Source: an uncultured Anaerolineaceae bacterium (GTDB lineage Bacteria; Chloroflexota; Anaerolineae; Anaerolineales; Anaerolineaceae). Taken from it: a stretch of 64,000 bases of DNA. Position 1 is the stretch's first letter. Every line of letters starts with the position of its first letter. Positions 60,927-64,000 of the stretch are shown here, in pieces. The notes beneath the pieces were generated by a model. The model was not told the origin of the DNA. It saw only the letters and a program-made list of their open reading frames with translations, and did not search any database. The position numbers and the translations under genes were made by a program. The stretch spans positions 1 through 64,000 of the forward strand of contig CALIHP010000042.1 of assembly GCA_938020565.1 (NCBI GenBank), read 5' to 3'.

Positions 60927-63206
60927 CTACGGAACCAGCATCAGTTTAAAATCTTTTCCCGGCGCGGTCCCCGGGACCCGCCGCGTCGTGACTTCGGGAT
61001 ACTGCGTTCGGATCAGCGCTTCGCTTTCCGTATCGTCATCCTTAATAACGAATAACAACGGACGGTCGCCCCCGCCGACGGTCCCGATCCGTTCCCGCGG
61101 CAGCGCGAAATCGCGCTCTGGAAAACCGCCGGTAATCCCGACCAGCCGCGTATCGACCCAATGCGGATAGGGGATAACGAACGCGTTCGCCTGATCGCCG
61201 ATCGACGTATCGAAGCCGCGAAGCGCCGCGCCGATCTGCTTCGTGTTCCAGGCATTTTTCGTATAAACCTGCTGCCAGCGAGTAAATACCAACGTCCTGT
61301 TTGCGTCCGCAATTCCAGCCAGCAATAAAACGCAGCCTGTCAGCGCCAACGCCATCCGCGCAGGTTTCGCTCGCGTCGCACGGATCAACCGCAGCCAAAA
61401 CTCGAATAGCCCGACGGCGGCGGCAATCGTCATGGGGATCACCGCCGCTCCGGTCCGGTTCAGCGACGGGTTTTCATCAGGGAACGCAATCGACAGTGCC
61501 GACGGCAGCAACAAAATCGGAATCGAAATCAGCAGCGCAATCACCTCAAACTCGCGTTTCCGAACCGCACGAATCGTCAGCGCTCCCAGCCCGATAAAGT
61601 AAAAAGCAGCCGTGATCAGGTCAAACGCCGGCCGATATGGAATCGAATGAACCCAGATTCGCCCGTTGTTCCAAAACGGCATTACCGCCGCTTTCCAGAA
61701 ATTCGAAGCGAAAACCAGCGCCGCGGATGCTGACTCAGGAGAAAACGTCGGATCCAACCGCGAAAAAGCCCGGTACCAGACCAGCTCCGGCGACGTCAGC
61801 GCGATATTCGCCAACGGCAGAACGCCCAGCAGCGCGAACCAGAAAAATAGCCCCATCCGCCGCAGCGTCTCCGCCCGCACTCCGGTCCGATCCCGGATCA
61901 GCGCGATCAAAAACAGGACCAGTACTAAAAACGGGACAATCCGGTATGCGCTGTAACCCTGGAGACCGAGGCCCATCAGCAGCCCGCCAAGCGCGAACGG
62001 CCATTTTCTCCGTGATTCAAGCCCATCGAGCAGGAAATAGATCACCGGCGCCGTGAACATCGGATAAAACGCGAATCGCAGCGCGACGCGGGACAGAACG
62101 TTCGGCCAATACGCAACGCCGCAGATCAGCATTGCGATTAAGCCGACCCAACGGCCGCTCAGGCGTTTTCCGAGCAGGTACACAAACGGCAGCGCCATCA
62201 TACCTGCAATCGCCGTTCCAATTTTCAGGCTCAGGAAGCTGACGCCAGTTCCGAAAAGCCGGATCATCAGCGCCGTCCAATAGAATTGGAAAGCTTCCCG
62301 CCCGGTATTGCGGATAAAGAAAATCGCGTTCTGTCCGTTGAGAACGTCCATCACGTCATACAGCTTTTCGGCGTGATCGCTGAACATGTCCGTCGGCACG
62401 GTCGAAAGCTGATAAAACCGGAACCAGCCCGAGACCGCAAATACGAAAAGACAGGCGATCGTCCACGGCTCAATCGTCAGCCGCAGCGGATTCAGCCTCC
62501 CGAGGAAGGACCTGGCGCCGGCCGCGAACCGCGTCCAGTCCGGCGCTCCAAAAAACGCGGCGAGCGAAACGAGCACTGCGCCGATCCATACGGCCATGTT
62601 CAGAAAATTAAACCGGTTCGAGCCAAAAAGAACGAACGCCAGAGCGGTAACCGCGAACGCCAAAGCGGAACGCAGCCAAGGAACCGAACCGCGCAGCTCA
62701 CGGTCTGGATCATCATCGCGGGCAGCGGCGCTTTCGGACGCAGCCGGGACTTCCGGATCGTCGGAACTCACGATTCCTGCGCTCGTTTCGTCCGACCTGT
62801 CAGCCTCTTCCGCGGCAAGCGAGCGGAGCGAACGCTCATGCAGCGCAAGCAGGAACGCTCCAAGGATCAGGCTTATCGCGGCTAAGCCGTAAAGAATCGC
62901 CGCCAGCGCGCCGTTCCGGAACGTCCCCGCTATTTCAGGCTCCAGCAGGAGCTGCGCCATGAAAGCGAGCGCGACTGCCAGAAAGAAAAGCCGCCGTTCG
63001 AGCGGATACGCCGCCTCAGGGCGCCAATCGAAGCTGCGGTCGACCCATGCGCCGAACCTTGCCAACGGCGGAACCGTCTCCCCGGTGCTGCCGTCCGGCG
63101 CCGCGGGATCGGGAAGAACGACCTCCCCCGTTGGGAGAATCTCCTTCCCCCAGTTTTCACGTTTTAATTTAAGCCGAAGATAGTCGAGTACGCTGAGTTC
63201 TTCCAA
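60927..63206 (-). CDS. GT39/ArnT-like membrane glycosyltransferase
   Basis: 759 residues. An N-terminal cytoplasmic part of about 65 residues and acidic loops precede about ten helices. The GT-C type block VAYWPNVLSRVALRFAFYPM and a first-loop acidic pair (MFSDHAEK in place of D-E/D) match the PMT_2 superfamily, which moves sugars from polyprenyl-phosphate carriers onto outside acceptors. TTG 63206 is chosen because AAGGAGA stands 5 bases before it; an in-frame TTG 24 bases earlier (63230) also has a weaker GGAAGAAAG site. The polyprenyl synthase at 18377 could supply the carrier. Confidence 0.8.
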   Translation of the reverse strand: MEELSVLDYLRLKLKRENWGKEILPTGEVVLPDPAAPDGSTGETVPPLARFGAWVDRSFDWRPEAAYPLERRLFFLAVALAFMAQLLLEPEIAGTFRNGALAAILYGLAAISLILGAFLLALHERSLRSLAAEEADRSDETSAGIVSSDDPEVPAASESAAARDDDPDRELRGSVPWLRSALAFAVTALAFVLFGSNRFNFLNMAVWIGAVLVSLAAFFGAPDWTRFAAGARSFLGRLNPLRLTIEPWTIACLFVFAVSGWFRFYQLSTVPTDMFSDHAEKLYDVMDVLNGQNAIFFIRNTGREAFQFYWTALMIRLFGTGVSFLSLKIGTAIAGMMALPFVYLLGKRLSGRWVGLIAMLICGVAYWPNVLSRVALRFAFYPMFTAPVIYFLLDGLESRRKWPFALGGLLMGLGLQGYSAYRIVPFLVLVLFLIALIRDRTGVRAETLRRMGLFFWFALLGVLPLANIALTSPELVWYRAFSRLDPTFSPESASAALVFASNFWKAAVMPFWNNGRIWVHSIPYRPAFDLITAAFYFIGLGALTIRAVRKREFEVIALLISIPILLLPSALSIAFPDENPSLNRTGAAVIPMTIAAAVGLFEFWLRLIRATRAKPARMALALTGCVLLLAGIADANRTLVFTRWQQVYTKNAWNTKQIGAALRGFDTSIGDQANAFVIPYPHWVDTRLVGITGGFPERDFALPRERIGTVGGGDRPLLFVIKDDDTESEALIRTQYPEVTTRRVPGTAPGKDFKLMLVP

Positions 63207-63230
63207 AAAATCTCCTTCGCCGATACGCAA

Positions 63231-64000
63231 TTACGCTTTCTTCCGCGCAATATAAAACGTATAGGAACCTGTTTCCTGCTCCCACGGTTCCTCATAGTAT
63301 TTCCGGCAAAGCTTTTCAATCGGAGCCAGGGCCGTTCGGTTCGGGAACAGGATCCATTTTCCAAACAGCTTCCGCGTAATCAACGACGGCAGTCCGAAAT
63401 AATGTCCCCATTCAAGGACATGGAACGCCTCCGGTGAAAAATAATGCCAGTACCTGACAAGCTCAAACCCATTATCCGTCAGCCGCTTTTTCCAGACGTC
63501 CGGCGCGTCGCAATGATAATGACGGGAAATCCGGTTGAAAAAAGCGCGGTACAGGTTCCCCAACGGCTTCAGGTGGATCCGATCCAGAAAATTCGAGACG
63601 GACAGGTTTCCCAGGAACTGATGATTGGGGACGCAGAAGACAAACAGTCCGCCCGGTTTAATCACGCGCGATATCTCGGTAATGACCGGATCAAGATCCG
63701 GAATATGCTCCAGAACGGAGTTACTGATAACCGTTTCGAACGTTTCGTCCGGGAACGGAATCTCCGCGCCCGCGGATTCGAGCGTCTGATCATAAACGCC
63801 GCGCGCCGTCGCCTCGGCTAACGGACCTTTCCAGGGGTCGATCCCCACGTCGATTTTCTGCGCGAACGTCCGCGCCGCGAAATGACCGTCGCCGCAGCCG
63901 ACGTCCAGCACAGGCCGTTTCAGCGTTAAATCCTGATAAAACTTCGCCTCAACCGCGCGCAGCAGCCCGCGAAAATAGGGCAGCTCGCTGATCTGTGTCC
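63231..64000 (-). CDS. Class I SAM-dependent methyltransferase (partial, runs off the window)
   Basis: About 255 codons are visible; the 5-prime end is beyond base 64000. The SAM site is PVLDVGCGDGHFAARTF with acidic strand VGIDPWKG, then IPFPDETFETVISNSVLEHI and EISRVIKPGGLFVFCVPNHQ, a UbiE/COQ5-type (Methyltransf_11) arrangement. A C-terminal extension of about 90 residues with aromatic clusters is typical of those linked to glycan or lipid-carrier genes. It stands directly before the GT39-like gene. Confidence 0.85.
   Translation of the reverse strand, partial: TQISELPYFRGLLRAVEAKFYQDLTLKRPVLDVGCGDGHFAARTFAQKIDVGIDPWKGPLAEATARGVYDQTLESAGAEIPFPDETFETVISNSVLEHIPDLDPVITEISRVIKPGGLFVFCVPNHQFLGNLSVSNFLDRIHLKPLGNLYRAFFNRISRHYHCDAPDVWKKRLTDNGFELVRYWHYFSPEAFHVLEWGHYFGLPSLITRKLFGKWILFPNRTALAPIEKLCRKYYEEPWEQETGSYTFYIARKKA

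Noticed and set aside
1..64000. CRISPR arrays, transposons, tRNA or rRNA genes
   Set aside because: No regularly spaced repeats, transposase or integrase-like frames, or cloverleaf/rRNA signatures were recognised in the intergenic stretches.

Overview
The window looks like a chromosomal segment of a Chloroflexota bacterium, most likely Anaerolineae/Anaerolineaceae. This is inferred from the gene families, not from a database search. The main pointers are a single 1041-residue SHMT-T-protein fusion (glyA-gcvT), tandem Chlor_Arch_YYY (DUF2298) membrane proteins, a type 2 isopentenyl-diphosphate isomerase next to a polyprenyl synthase, a bacterial Elp3, and secreted lamin-tail and NBR1-Ig-like proteins. 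Coding density is high, no gene-free stretch exceeds 300 bases, and TAA, TGA and TAG are all used as ordinary stops. I found no tRNA, rRNA, CRISPR array, insertion sequence or prophage.

Layout. 1-505: the end of an ADP-ribosylglycohydrolase and a truncated Ser/Thr kinase. 706-4958: a TetR regulator with its promoter and operator, and two ABC half-exporters. 5191-11529: CapA-like protein, Elp3, two unknown envelope proteins, a TspO-like protein and a NYN nuclease. 11612-14974: lamin-tail protein, then dnaX-ybaB-recR. 15063-22386: secreted Ig-like protein, FliB-like lysine methylase, HAD hydrolase, the isoprenoid pair, a VTT membrane protein and an ornithine cyclodeaminase-type enzyme. 22490-26135: glyA-gcvT and a glyoxalase. 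26252-30363: pstSCAB-phoU with a circularly permuted PstS. 30510-43358: ppdK, ZIP transporter, a nucleoside kinase interrupted by an in-frame TAG, a SanA-like protein, mtaB, proC, a methyltransferase, mtaD, a CPBP-like protein and a sugar symporter. 43468-48735: an operon of a fused HMA-methyltransferase, two CydDC-like ABC exporters, a YgbA-type protein and a DUF454 protein, preceded by two TTAG-N6-CTAA boxes. 48848-55784: unknown gene, thiamine-type binding protein, PfkB kinase, argS, rpsT, unknown membrane protein, two-gene chromate transporter. 55856-64000: a minus-strand envelope-glycan cluster (two DUF2298 proteins, a GT39-like protein and a methyltransferase that runs off the window).

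How the genes work together. The pst operon imports phosphate under PhoU control. PPDK, SHMT/T-protein, ProC and the ornithine cyclodeaminase-type enzyme link pyruvate/PEP, one-carbon and proline/arginine metabolism. The 43.5-48.7 kb operon is the best candidate for an undescribed system: a metal-binding-domain methyltransferase made together with a CydDC-like exporter and two stress-linked small proteins, probably under metalloregulator control. Other points of interest are the amber-interrupted kinase, a second GcvT-like domain hidden in the glyA-gcvT linker, the permuted PstS, and several genes whose -10 box lies 6-7 bases before the ATG, which suggests leaderless transcripts.
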